A DNA stretch of 5,519 nt from Thermoplasmata archaeon (GCA_021846695.1 JAJZWN010000074.1:1-5519), one strand, 5' to 3'; shown: positions 1-5,519, numbered from the stretch's first letter. Notes: generated from the sequence alone by a model not told the origin. Made by a program: numbers and translations.

Positions 1-1096
1 AATACCCTATTACTTTCCCCCTTATGAGTGATGTGGCCATATTTGAAATGCTGGTAATTTCGCTTATCCCTATGAAACTCCATATGGCTCCAAAGACGCC
101 GTACATGATTATGAAGAATAGAAGATATCCCACAGTGTCAAAAACAAAAAATGAAAGCACACCTGTTACAAGGAAGAGGGCAACCCTCATTGAGGTAGAA
201 ATTACAAGCATCCTGTTTGAACCTATATAGTTGATATACCTGCCTGCTGGTATAAAGGTTGCAGCAGAGAACAAACTATTTAGCAGAAACATTATGTATA
301 TGTCATTTTCATTTGCATTCATTTTTTTAATCACAAATACGGGATAAGGTATGAAAAATAATTGAAAGCCCATCATGAGAATCATGGTTGTGAATAGGTA
401 TAGTTTTAAATGATCCGGTATCTTTATCTTATTTTCTTTTCCCGGTATATGGACAAGATGTGTTGGGAAATAGCGTACACGCTCGATGACATGCAGTGCG
501 AATAAATATCCTATTTTACCCCTGCTTATCTCACTTTTTGGCTCCTTAAGCACAATTATTGATATTATTCCTGCAATCAGGTAAAACCATGCAGCTATAA
601 CATACAGATAAGGAATCAACTGGTGCCCCTCATTCTTAAAGAACGTCAAAATAAGGACTCCTACGGCAAGCCCAATAACAGTTCCAATTGCACTATAACT
701 GTTGAATTTGCCCATGACCTTAGGCCACGCTGATTTTTCAGAGTTTTCCAGTATTAACAGAGTGGAAACAGGCACACTGGCCATTGCCAGTATCTGGAAA
801 AGGACAAGCATGAAGATATAGGATGGCATTGTGTGGACAATCAATACCAGCAGAAGGGATAAAAAGGAACCTACAAATCCTATAACTATGAATATCTTTC
901 TCTTCTTAATTTTATCAGAAAGGTTTCCCCAGAAAATCAGGGCCGGCACGGATGCAAGAGAAGCAAGTGCAGAAACAAGGCCAACATATTCAACATTGCT
1001 TTTAAGATAAAATACTATAAACAGTGGGATCAATGGAGTCGTAAGTCCAGCAGCAAGATTGGAAAATACATATCCTATAAACCATCGATTGTCCAT
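1..1096 (-). CDS. Major facilitator superfamily (MFS) transporter, 3' end outside window
   Basis: This is a cytoplasmic-membrane secondary transporter; 365 codons are visible and the reading frame runs off the left edge. The family normally has about 400 residues and 12 helices, so most of it is here. The protein begins MDNRWFIGYVFSN. The first two hydrophobic segments lie at about residues 6-30 and 36-56, followed directly by the MFS loop 2-3 motif A (residues 57-67, GNLSDKIKKRK, key Gly57, Asp61, Arg66, Lys67). Further hydrophobic segments lie near 68-88, 93-115, 133-153 and 161-183. A long basic cytoplasmic loop (about 184-230) separates the two halves, as is usual between TM6 and TM7, and more helices follow from 231. 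The ATG at 1096 is chosen because it opens directly into TM1; no Shine-Dalgarno is evident, so the mRNA may have a very short leader. The substrate cannot be told from sequence; drug or metabolite efflux and sugar uptake are equally possible. Codon use is less AT-rich than in the operon upstream. Confidence 0.9.
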   Translation of the reverse strand, partial: MDNRWFIGYVFSNLAAGLTTPLIPLFIVFYLKSNVEYVGLVSALASLASVPALIFWGNLSDKIKKRKIFIVIGFVGSFLSLLLVLIVHTMPSYIFMLVLFQILAMASVPVSTLLILENSEKSAWPKVMGKFNSYSAIGTVIGLAVGVLILTFFKNEGHQLIPYLYVIAAWFYLIAGIISIIVLKEPKSEISRGKIGYLFALHVIERVRYFPTHLVHIPGKENKIKIPDHLKLYLFTTMILMMGFQLFFIPYPVFVIKKMNANENDIYIMFLLNSLFSAATFIPAGRYINYIGSNRMLVISTSMRVALFLVTGVLSFFVFDTVGYLLFFIIMYGVFGAIWSFIGISEITSISNMATSLIRGKVIGY

Positions 1097-1105
1097 AAAA
1101 CCACT

Positions 1106-1303
1106 TTATGGAGTGTAATTAAAGCGGTGTATATCTTTTTTGTCATGCTGTGTCATCTCAAAGCTAACAGAGTCTCTGTATTTAGCAAACTGGCTACCGA
1201 ATTGCCAGAGCCAGTAAATTTCTTTAGGCGTTGTAAAAAATTCATGCAAATTTCTGTAATATGGCTTCTATGAGCCCTGAATTCTTTCGTCTCTGATAGG
1301 CAT
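1106..1303 (-). pseudogene. Small reading frame (65 codons) interrupted by an amber codon
   Basis: I do not recognise this product. An ATG at 1303 follows a very good Shine-Dalgarno (GGAGGT, 6 nt). The frame reads MPIRDERIQGS, then TAG at 1270-1268, then stays open for 53 more codons to TAA at 1108-1106, ending 9 nt before the MFS start. The part after the stop looks protein-like: hydrophilic and aromatic, with EFFTTPKEIYWLWQFGSQF at about codons 21-39, then Lys/Asp/His-rich residues and no membrane segment. A single CAG to TAG change would explain the break. Alternatives are a translated 11-codon leader peptide upstream of the MFS gene, or chance. The two other long frames in the region (a TTG-started one at 1380-1153 on this strand and an ATG one at 1145-1273 on the other) have no ribosome site. 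GC3 is higher than in the operon genes, so the coding case is moderate at best. Confidence 0.35.
1130..1135 (-). promoter_or_regulatory. Possible TATA element for the MFS gene
   Basis: The minus strand reads AAAAGATATACACC, with GATATA about 36 bases before the MFS start codon. Archaeal TATA boxes lie about 25 bases before the transcription start, so this would give a leader of about 10 nt, in keeping with the lack of a ribosome site before that ATG. The element lies inside the end of the decayed reading frame at 1106-1303. The match to consensus is moderate and nothing else supports it. Confidence 0.3.
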
Positions 1304-1308
1304 TTTAA

Positions 1309-1314
1309 ACCTCC
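1309..1314 (-). promoter_or_regulatory. Strong Shine-Dalgarno GGAGGT before the interrupted small ORF
   Basis: GGAGGT lies on the minus strand 5 nt before the ATG at 1303 and is fully complementary to the conserved archaeal 16S 3' end (CACCUCC). It is the best ribosome site in the window, yet it serves a frame that stops after 11 codons. This is the main reason to think a real gene once started here. A TATA-like TTATAAAT lies just upstream at 1336-1329. Confidence 0.45.
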
Positions 1315-1389
1315 AGGATTGGATAATAATTTATAATTTTGAGTTACTGTTAACCGTAGAGCAGTCCCAGGCACTGGCAAACAATTAAT

Positions 1390-1965
1390 TTAGGAATATT
1401 TTGATTTGTCCTTATAATATAGGATTCCCGAAAATATCCCTACAATAGTTGTGGGAATAGCCAGAACATAAGCTGCAATTATTAAAGGATAATCATTAGG
1501 AGGGGTAACTGCTAGAAAATTAGAACCACTTATATGCTTAAGGCTTTGGTTATGATATAACGTTACTGTTGAATTATACCTTATCATATAATACCCCGCA
1601 CTTAATTTTATTTCAATTTGATTTTCAATATTTCTTCCAAAAATTTTATTAGCCGTTGTGTCGTTGTAATGCAGATTAATAGAATAAATAGACACATAAG
1701 TTTCAACGGAATAATTGTGCCCGCCTGATGTTGCCTGTTGATCAGGAACAAGTTTAAGTTCTCCTCCATATGTTCTGAAGACAGCCGAAGAATAATAACC
1801 CTGGCTTATATAATGCGTGGTATTATTGTATGTTTCTGTTATATTATTTTTAGTATTCAATATGAAAGAATTACCGTAATGATTTGCTGCGGGGATTGAG
1901 AAAATGATGATAGACAGCAATATTGCCAAAATGATAAAAATTCTTGCCAATTGCTTATAATTCAC
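1390..1965 (-). CDS. Membrane-anchored surface protein, last gene of the ABC operon
   Basis: This 191-residue protein matches no family I can name. It has a hydrophobic N-terminal segment (about 8-26, after a short Lys/Arg-containing start), an outer domain of about 130 residues, and a second hydrophobic segment (about 159-184) followed by a short charged tail (YYKDKSKYS). Both ends are therefore predicted to be inside the cell. The outer domain has seven N-glycosylation sequons (Asn41, 47, 48, 84, 101, 131, 139), is rich in Tyr/Asn/Thr/Ser, and has no cysteine. Start: GTG at 1965, overlapping the permease stop in a GTGA arrangement, with AGGTGG 4 nt upstream, so translation is probably coupled to the permease. 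The architecture matches the 277-residue protein earlier in the operon. A role as transporter accessory, receptor or immunity protein is inferred only from position. Confidence 0.8.
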   Translation of the reverse strand: MNYKQLARIFIILAILLSIIIFSIPAANHYGNSFILNTKNNITETYNNTTHYISQGYYSSAVFRTYGGELKLVPDQQATSGGHNYSVETYVSIYSINLHYNDTTANKIFGRNIENQIEIKLSAGYYMIRYNSTVTLYHNQSLKHISGSNFLAVTPPNDYPLIIAAYVLAIPTTIVGIFSGILYYKDKSKYS

Positions 1966-2723
1966 CTGACCACCTTCATATCCCTATAATTGGCAATTAA
2001 CATGGCTAGAACTAGGAAAATTATTGAAAGTAAAAATTCTATTATAATGGCCTGGATAGCAATATGATTAAATCCAAAACTCAAATAGGCATTCATTGAA
2101 TAAAATAAATGATATATTATTGTGTTTTCCGGCCTGATGTAGGCAAATGGGATTAGCAAATAAAAAAATACTATAATAAAGGCACTGGGTATAAGGGAAT
2201 TTTTTGTGGAAACGGCCAGTAAAAAACCAATGCTTATAAAAAATATTAAATTCACACAAGTAAACAACAATAAACGATCTATTATATACCACTGAATTGA
2301 GAGAAAATCAATGTATGAAATTAAAAAATAAGATATACACAACAGGAATAGAGGATACATAACAAACATGGTGAAATATGATAGCACTATGTGATTTTTC
2401 TTATAGCCCATTGAATATATAACCATAAATTTATTTTTTATTATAGCTGATGAAAATAAAAAAATTTCATAAGAAGATACAACAATTATTAGAATGTAAA
2501 ATACAGTAAAGAGAGGATATGACGAATCTAATAAATATCTGTTAAAATAATATGATATTCTCATCTCAGGATAACTATAATTTAAATGGGGTGACATTGA
2601 TAAAAATTGAATATAGCTGTAATATACTGTTAGAGATATAGTTATTAACAATAATAGTTCTATATAATATCTCCCGTCAAAATCTTCGAAAATGAGTGAT
2701 GCCAGGTTATTTTTGAGCTTCAT
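1962..2723 (-). CDS. ABC transporter permease, ABC-2-like, six TM helices
   Basis: This is the membrane subunit of the ABC transporter encoded with the preceding ATPase. The 253-residue product has six hydrophobic segments, at about 21-41, 69-92, 112-137, 149-171, 177-196 and 222-245, with a short cytoplasmic N terminus. Between TM2 and TM3 lies a basic cytoplasmic stretch, MVIYSMGYKKNHIVL (100-114), in the position and style of the coupling-helix segment of ABC-2 permeases; this is the main family evidence besides topology and neighbour. I chose the ATG at 2723 rather than the in-frame TTG at 2732; a weak Shine-Dalgarno-like GGTTGAT lies 4 nt before it. The gene overlaps the ATPase by 17 nt, so the subunits are probably made in a coupled way. 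One permease gene implies a homodimer. The substrate is unknown; export of the operon's secreted product, or removal of a toxic peptide, is inference. Confidence 0.8.
   Translation of the reverse strand: MKLKNNLASLIFEDFDGRYYIELLLLITISLTVYYSYIQFLSMSPHLNYSYPEMRISYYFNRYLLDSSYPLFTVFYILIIVVSSYEIFLFSSAIIKNKFMVIYSMGYKKNHIVLSYFTMFVMYPLFLLCISYFLISYIDFLSIQWYIIDRLLLFTCVNLIFFISIGFLLAVSTKNSLIPSAFIIVFFYLLIPFAYIRPENTIIYHLFYSMNAYLSFGFNHIAIQAIIIEFLLSIIFLVLAMLIANYRDMKVVR
1970..1975 (-). promoter_or_regulatory. Shine-Dalgarno AGGTGG deciding the GTG start at 1965
   Basis: AGGTGG lies inside the last codons of the permease, 4 nt before a GTG that overlaps the permease TGA. The good spacing supports GTG rather than a later start for the 191-residue protein. 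Confidence 0.6.
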
Positions 2724-3558
2724 AATAATCAACCATTGCAGGTGGAATCCGAATTATTTCTCTTATGTTCTCTTCGGGTAACATATTTGTTATATTATTA
2801 ATTGAGGTGTTAGTAATTATTATTGCATCATTAACCTTAAAATGTTTTAGTTTGCCCAATTTTTCTTCCATACCCTCAAGATCGTAAAATTTCAGTGAAT
2901 ATGCATTATATATTTGATTTTCCTCAAATGTCCTGATCTTTCTATGCGAAATGGTTAATATGTTATTGGCATATTGGCCTAATTCATCGTTCACATGGCT
3001 TGTTATAAGGAATATAGAACCGAAATTGACTTTTTTTCCTTTCACAGCCTCTGAGAATTTTCTCCTGTTCATTTGATCAAGATTGGAATTTGGTTCGTCA
3101 AATATATATAATTTAAAATTGCCGGATAGATAGCATGATATATGCAATATCTGAAGTTCACCCATACTCAATGAATTTATGGTTGATTTTATAATATTAT
3201 TGACACCAAAAAATGAAAGATAGTCATATATTTCACGTTTATTTATACCTTTTAATCTGGAAAACAGGTCTATGTGTTCTTTAACTGAGCCTGAACCAAA
3301 ATACGCTGGATTTTCCGGCATTAATGATGTGCCTAAAAAAGCGTTTTTGTGATCGGTTACAGGGTCATAGCCATTAACATATATTCTCCCTGAATTAATT
3401 CTGTAGTTTCCTATTATTGAATAAATAATAGTACTTTTACCAGTACCATTAGGGGAAATTAATAGGGTAATGCCACTTTCAACTCTAAAAGTTGAATCCT
3501 CAAATATTGTTTTATCATTGAACCTTTTTGTTACTCTATTAAAATATATTCCCTCCAT
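2707..3558 (-). CDS. ABC transporter ATP-binding protein (CcmA/ABC-2 type)
   Basis: This cytoplasmic ATPase powers the permease encoded just after it. In its 283 residues the nucleotide-binding domain fills about 1-215. It contains a Walker A at 35-43 (SPNGTGKST, with Ser in place of the usual first Gly), a Q-loop region at 78-83 (SLMPEN, with Glu82 where many families have Gln, as in CcmA-like proteins), and signature LSMGE at 130-134 (for LSGGQ). Walker B is LYIFDE at 150-155 with catalytic Glu155, the D-loop is SNLD at 158-161, and the switch His is His188 in LITSH. All catalytic residues are present, so it should be active. The C-terminal 65 or so residues form an alpha/beta tail, common in ABC-2 exporter ATPases. 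ATG at 3558 follows GAGG with 8-nt spacing and starts 2 nt after the preceding stop. Direction (export) is inferred from subfamily: there is no solute-binding protein gene nearby. Confidence 0.93.
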   Translation of the reverse strand: MEGIYFNRVTKRFNDKTIFEDSTFRVESGITLLISPNGTGKSTIIYSIIGNYRINSGRIYVNGYDPVTDHKNAFLGTSLMPENPAYFGSGSVKEHIDLFSRLKGINKREIYDYLSFFGVNNIIKSTINSLSMGELQILHISCYLSGNFKLYIFDEPNSNLDQMNRRKFSEAVKGKKVNFGSIFLITSHVNDELGQYANNILTISHRKIRTFEENQIYNAYSLKFYDLEGMEEKLGKLKHFKVNDAIIITNTSINNITNMLPEENIREIIRIPPAMVDYYEAQK

Positions 3559-3560
3559 AA

Positions 3561-4394
3561 CTATTTCCTCTTTTTATTTTTCGGTGATAATAAATATCCT
3601 ATGCCGATTATCCATATCAGGGCATAAAGAATGGTATATTTCTCAAGGTAAGCAGAATAGTTAATAGCCGTTATCCCAACATTTGTTTTTACCAGCTTCA
3701 TTGTAAAATATGATGTTTGAATTCCTATATTATCCAGAACTCTTGCGGCAATAGTTGAATTTCCGGGAATTGATACAGAACCTAACATAGCGTAGTTTTT
3801 TGACTGTATAAAACTTGCACTGAAAAATATGCTACTGTTGTATTCTGTGAACGGATTATGTACAGATTCCACCTTTCCAACATAGGGAACATATTCTATT
3901 TTCCTGTGCCCATAATTAATAGTATACTGTGATGCAGAGCATTCAGTATACATTCCTTTTATTGCTATTAAGTTATTTCCGAATACCAGTATACTTCCCG
4001 TGTTGATGTGGTTTCCAGCAGGAAAAAGAGACTTAAACATGGTCCCGTTCAATGGCTCAGAAAACGTTTTATTTGCTATAACGCTACCAGTTGAATTGCA
4101 TAAATAGCTTTGAAAATGAGCAAGTGAAGTGGTAATATTAACATACATATGCCCATTTATGTAATTGTCCCCCAACTTTAATGTTTCATTGTAATAAGTA
4201 GAGTTGTTATTTTGAAAACTTTTGTAGTTTATACTAGATGCAAAACTATATACAAAGGATGAACCTGAAGCCGCAGGAGAAGTTTTTTCATGTTCCATTC
4301 CCTGGGAAACGCTTTCTACAACAGATACCATAATGCTGGCTGTTAATATGATCAAAATAGCGATTACAACCATAAATATTACTTTCTTTTTCAT
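3561..4394 (-). CDS. Surface protein anchored at both ends, second gene of the ABC operon
   Basis: I do not recognise this 277-residue protein. It has a Lys-rich start (MKKK), one hydrophobic helix (about 5-26), an outer domain of about 220 residues, and a second helix (about 252-270) with a strongly basic tail (PKNKKRK), giving an inside-out-inside topology. The outer domain carries ten N-glycosylation sequons (Asn63, 64, 69, 86, 100, 108, 116, 186, 212, 245) and two cysteines (Cys99, Cys152) that could form a disulfide outside the cell. An alternative is cleavage of the first helix as a signal peptide. ATG at 4394 follows AGGTGAT, which overlaps the stop of the secreted-protein gene. The layout resembles the 191-residue protein at the operon end, though I see no clear sequence identity between them. 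Sitting between the secreted protein and the ATPase, it may help handle or recognise the secreted product; this is inference from order only. Confidence 0.82.
   Translation of the reverse strand: MKKKVIFMVVIAILIILTASIMVSVVESVSQGMEHEKTSPAASGSSFVYSFASSINYKSFQNNNSTYYNETLKLGDNYINGHMYVNITTSLAHFQSYLCNSTGSVIANKTFSEPLNGTMFKSLFPAGNHINTGSILVFGNNLIAIKGMYTECSASQYTINYGHRKIEYVPYVGKVESVHNPFTEYNSSIFFSASFIQSKNYAMLGSVSIPGNSTIAARVLDNIGIQTSYFTMKLVKTNVGITAINYSAYLEKYTILYALIWIIGIGYLLSPKNKKRK
3567..3570 (-). promoter_or_regulatory. Shine-Dalgarno GAGG for the ABC ATPase
   Basis: GAGG in the last codons of the upstream gene, 8 nt before the ATG at 3558, supports that start and internal initiation on a polycistronic mRNA. 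Confidence 0.55.
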
Positions 4395-4396
4395 GA

Positions 4397-4403
4397 ATCA
4401 CCT
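4397..4403 (-). promoter_or_regulatory. Shine-Dalgarno AGGTGAT for the 277-residue protein
   Basis: AGGTGAT overlaps the TAG stop of the secreted-protein gene and lies just before the ATG at 4394. It is fully complementary to the archaeal anti-Shine-Dalgarno (AUCACCU). Its overlap with the stop suggests translational coupling of the first two genes. Confidence 0.6.
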
Positions 4404-4986
4404 AACACAATACATGTTTAACCGAATTTGTTATATCCATTAATGCAACATAGGCTGTGGATGGAGTTTTACTATACGCGACGGAATATTGCATAAATAC
4501 GTCCCCATTTTGATAAATCTCGGCATTCACACTCATTGCAACATAATTATGAGTATAGGGGCCATACCATCCAAAACCAATATTTTTCATAACCACATAA
4601 CCATTATACTCCTTGAAAGTTCCCGTTGCATTTGTTGCAGTAATTACATATTCAAACTGATGTGTAATAATCGTTGAGCCACCGGTGTGTCCTGTCACCT
4701 TACCTACCACATTACAGGTAATATCATGTTCTAAAGTGTGATAATTGTAATAATAAATATTTGTGACATTAAAGTATCCAGTGTCTACAGAATTTACTGT
4801 ACCAAAAACATTTGAAGAAATATTTGTGGATCTGATAATCAAATCACTATGAACTTTGCATACGACAGGGGTTTCTTGGATTATACTGTTATTACCTGGA
4901 GTAATCGCATTAATCGTTGCAGGTGCATATAAAACCATTACAAACATTACTATTATTGCAATACTTAATAACATTTTCCTTTTCAT
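4402..4986 (-). CDS. Secreted protein with signal peptide and C-terminal cysteine, first gene of the ABC operon
   Basis: This 194-residue product is not one I can assign to a family. It opens with a classic Sec signal peptide: basic MKRK, a hydrophobic core at about 5-21, then a likely cleavage after Ala27 (TINA before ITPG). No other membrane segment follows, so the mature protein of about 167 residues should be released or held outside the cell. It has three cysteines, Cys43, Cys91 and Cys194, the last being the C-terminal residue (KHVLC). There are four sequons (Asn32, 55, 73, 119), many Tyr/Thr/Val residues that suggest beta strands, and a Gly/His/Thr stretch at 96-110. It is first in the operon, directly behind the promoter, with no ribosome site, consistent with a leaderless and probably abundant mRNA. 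It could be a bacteriocin-like protein, a substrate of the transporter, or an ordinary surface protein; the signal peptide suggests Sec rather than ABC export. Confidence 0.82.
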   Translation of the reverse strand: MKRKMLLSIAIIVMFVMVLYAPATINAITPGNNSIIQETPVVCKVHSDLIIRSTNISSNVFGTVNSVDTGYFNVTNIYYYNYHTLEHDITCNVVGKVTGHTGGSTIITHQFEYVITATNATGTFKEYNGYVVMKNIGFGWYGPYTHNYVAMSVNAEIYQNGDVFMQYSVAYSKTPSTAYVALMDITNSVKHVLC

Positions 4987-5004
4987 AACAAAATAAACTC
5001 ATCA

Positions 5005-5020
5005 ATATATATATATTTCG
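5005..5020 (-). promoter_or_regulatory. BRE plus TATA promoter of the five-gene operon, leaderless
   Basis: On the minus strand CGAAAT (5020-5015, a good match to the archaeal TFB-recognition element) runs into an alternating ATATATATATA tract (5016-5006). The tract is centred about 26 bases before the ATG at 4986, the standard TATA-to-start distance, so transcription is predicted to begin at or within a few bases of the start codon. No Shine-Dalgarno precedes that ATG, which fits. No other equally clear promoter is seen within the operon. Confidence 0.7.
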
Positions 5021-5051
5021 ATAATATTACACCTAAATTGTTTACTGGTAA

Positions 5052-5400
5052 AGTCTTTCCAGCAACACACGTACTGACATAACCAAGAAAGCTGTGACTT
5101 TCAGGCAAGGGCGGTCGATAAGGATAAAATTACGAGAGGAAAACATAAAGCAGTTTTTAGTTTCTGGATATTTTTGAATTTTTTTACCAGTGTATTATTA
5201 ATTTGCTTTTTTCCATTTGGTCAACATTTACTTTCGATTCTCTGGATTTATGTATTGAATATGGGGTTTCCAGTATTCATCTTAACTCTATTAGAATTTG
5301 TACGGATACATTATCTGCACAAAAATTCGAGTACCAGTTATTTTGGTTATGTAATAATTTCACTGTAAATTATAGACGATTCTTTGAAATGCCAGAATAA
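5052..5400 (+). pseudogene. Possible decayed reading frame in the 4987-5454 gene-free stretch
   Basis: No intact gene is visible between the two divergent genes. One frame is open from 5052 to the TGA at 5175-5177 without an ATG. Its translation includes KKAVTFRQGRSIRIKL, which loosely resembles the swapped-hairpin segment of AbrB/SpoVT-type DNA-binding domains (basic strand, Gly-x-Ser, Arg-Ile strand). A second frame is open from 5161 to the TAA ending at 5400, ending NYRRFFEMPE. One frameshift near 5161-5174 would join them into about 115 codons. This could be a relic regulator gene, or chance open frames in AT-rich spacer DNA. Neither piece has a ribosome site or conventional start, and the AbrB likeness is a by-eye impression only. 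Confidence 0.15.
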
Positions 5401-5425
5401 GATAAACAGAGATAATAATGAATAC

Positions 5426-5436
5426 ATAATTATACA
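5426..5436 (+). promoter_or_regulatory. TATA-like element for the gene starting at 5455
   Basis: The plus strand reads ATAATTATACA here, about 25 bases before the ATG at 5455, the distance expected for a leaderless archaeal transcript. There is no Shine-Dalgarno before that ATG. The surroundings are AT-rich, so a chance match is possible, but position and lack of a ribosome site agree. Confidence 0.4.
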
Positions 5437-5454
5437 ATTTAACAATACAAACAA

Positions 5455-5519
5455 ATGGAAAAATTTACCCCCAGGGAATGGCAGGATGCACTGATCAGCA
5501 CAGTGTCAAAAAACCTTGA
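5455..5519 (+). CDS. Start of an unidentified gene, cut by the right edge
   Basis: An ATG at 5455 opens a frame that runs to the window end, giving 21 codons: MEKFTPREWQDALI followed by STVSKNL. The in-frame TAA at 5440-5442 rules out a start further upstream. The peptide is hydrophilic and helix-forming with no signal peptide, so the product is probably cytoplasmic. GC content rises sharply at this start (CCCCCAGGGAATGGCAGG) compared with the AT-rich spacer, which supports coding. It is transcribed away from the ABC operon. The visible part is too short to name a family. Confidence 0.6.
   Translation, partial: MEKFTPREWQDALISTVSKNL

Noticed and set aside
24..230. 68-codon plus-strand frame
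   Set aside because: It is antisense to the MFS transporter, which has a continuous family-typical frame; this is a shadow.
1268..1270. In-frame TAG read as pyrrolysine
   Set aside because: There is no pylTSBCD gene or methylamine methyltransferase context here, and one amber codon in a small frame is far more simply a nonsense mutation.
1145..1273. 42-codon ATG frame on the plus strand opposite the interrupted small ORF
   Set aside because: It has no Shine-Dalgarno and no promoter at the leaderless distance, and it is antisense to the better candidate.
1153..1380. 75-codon open frame on the minus strand
   Set aside because: It starts at TTG with no ribosome site and overlaps the better-supported 65-codon frame that has GGAGGT. 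Its composition is not convincing.
2068..2292. 74-codon minus-strand frame within the permease
   Set aside because: It is an out-of-frame shadow of the permease, whose membrane topology is clear.
5005..5016. AT dinucleotide repeat as a microsatellite
   Set aside because: Its position about 26 bases before an ATG, right after a BRE match, makes a TATA box the better explanation.
5041..5052. Short inverted repeat TTTACTGGTAAA as an operator or terminator
   Set aside because: It has only five paired bases with a 2-nt centre, no second copy and no T-run suited to a terminator; this is expected by chance in AT-rich spacer.
5174..5368. Hydrophobic 64-codon plus-strand frame
   Set aside because: It has a TTG start inside a T-rich run and no ribosome site. 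Hydrophobicity is expected from T-rich DNA.
1..5519. CRISPR array, tRNA/rRNA genes, insertion sequence ends
   Set aside because: I saw no regularly spaced repeats, no tRNA-like T-loop/acceptor pairing, and no transposase motif or terminal inverted repeats on either strand.

Overview
The window looks like part of an AT-rich archaeal chromosome, and the mix of signals suggests a member of the Thermoplasmatales (Ferroplasma-like acidophiles). This is inference: there is no rRNA or marker gene here. The clues are frequent AGA, AGG and ATA codons, BRE/TATA promoter elements placed about 26 bases before a start codon (leaderless transcripts), Shine-Dalgarno sites of the AGGTGAT/GGAGGT type at genes inside an operon, and large extracytoplasmic domains rich in Asn, Ser, Thr and Tyr with many N-glycosylation sequons.

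Layout, from right to left on the minus strand. A strong BRE/TATA promoter at about 5005-5020 opens a compact five-gene operon (4986 down to 1390): (1) a 194-residue secreted protein with a signal peptide, three cysteines and a C-terminal Cys; (2) a 277-residue protein with one membrane segment at each end and a glycosylatable outer domain; (3) an ABC ATPase of the CcmA/ABC-2 type; (4) a six-helix permease; (5) a 191-residue protein built like gene 2. Spacings are 7 nt, 2 nt, a 17-nt overlap and a 4-nt overlap, so the genes are almost certainly co-transcribed and partly translationally coupled. The simplest reading is an ABC-2 type transporter dedicated to, or protecting against, the secreted first-gene product, with two surface-exposed accessory membrane proteins. 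I do not recognise genes 1, 2 or 5 as any named family. A bacteriocin-like (archaeocin) export/immunity locus is a hypothesis, not a call.

Further left, 1106-1303 (minus) holds a small reading frame with an excellent GGAGGT ribosome site but an amber codon at position 12, probably a decayed small gene. Right after it is a 5'-complete but 3'-truncated major facilitator superfamily transporter (1096 down to the left edge), with a clear motif A.

To the right of the operon promoter, 5021-5454 contains no intact gene. It holds an open stretch whose translation faintly resembles an AbrB-type DNA-binding domain and which may be a frameshifted relic. At the right edge a plus-strand gene begins at 5455, preceded by a TATA-like element at the leaderless distance; only 21 codons are visible.
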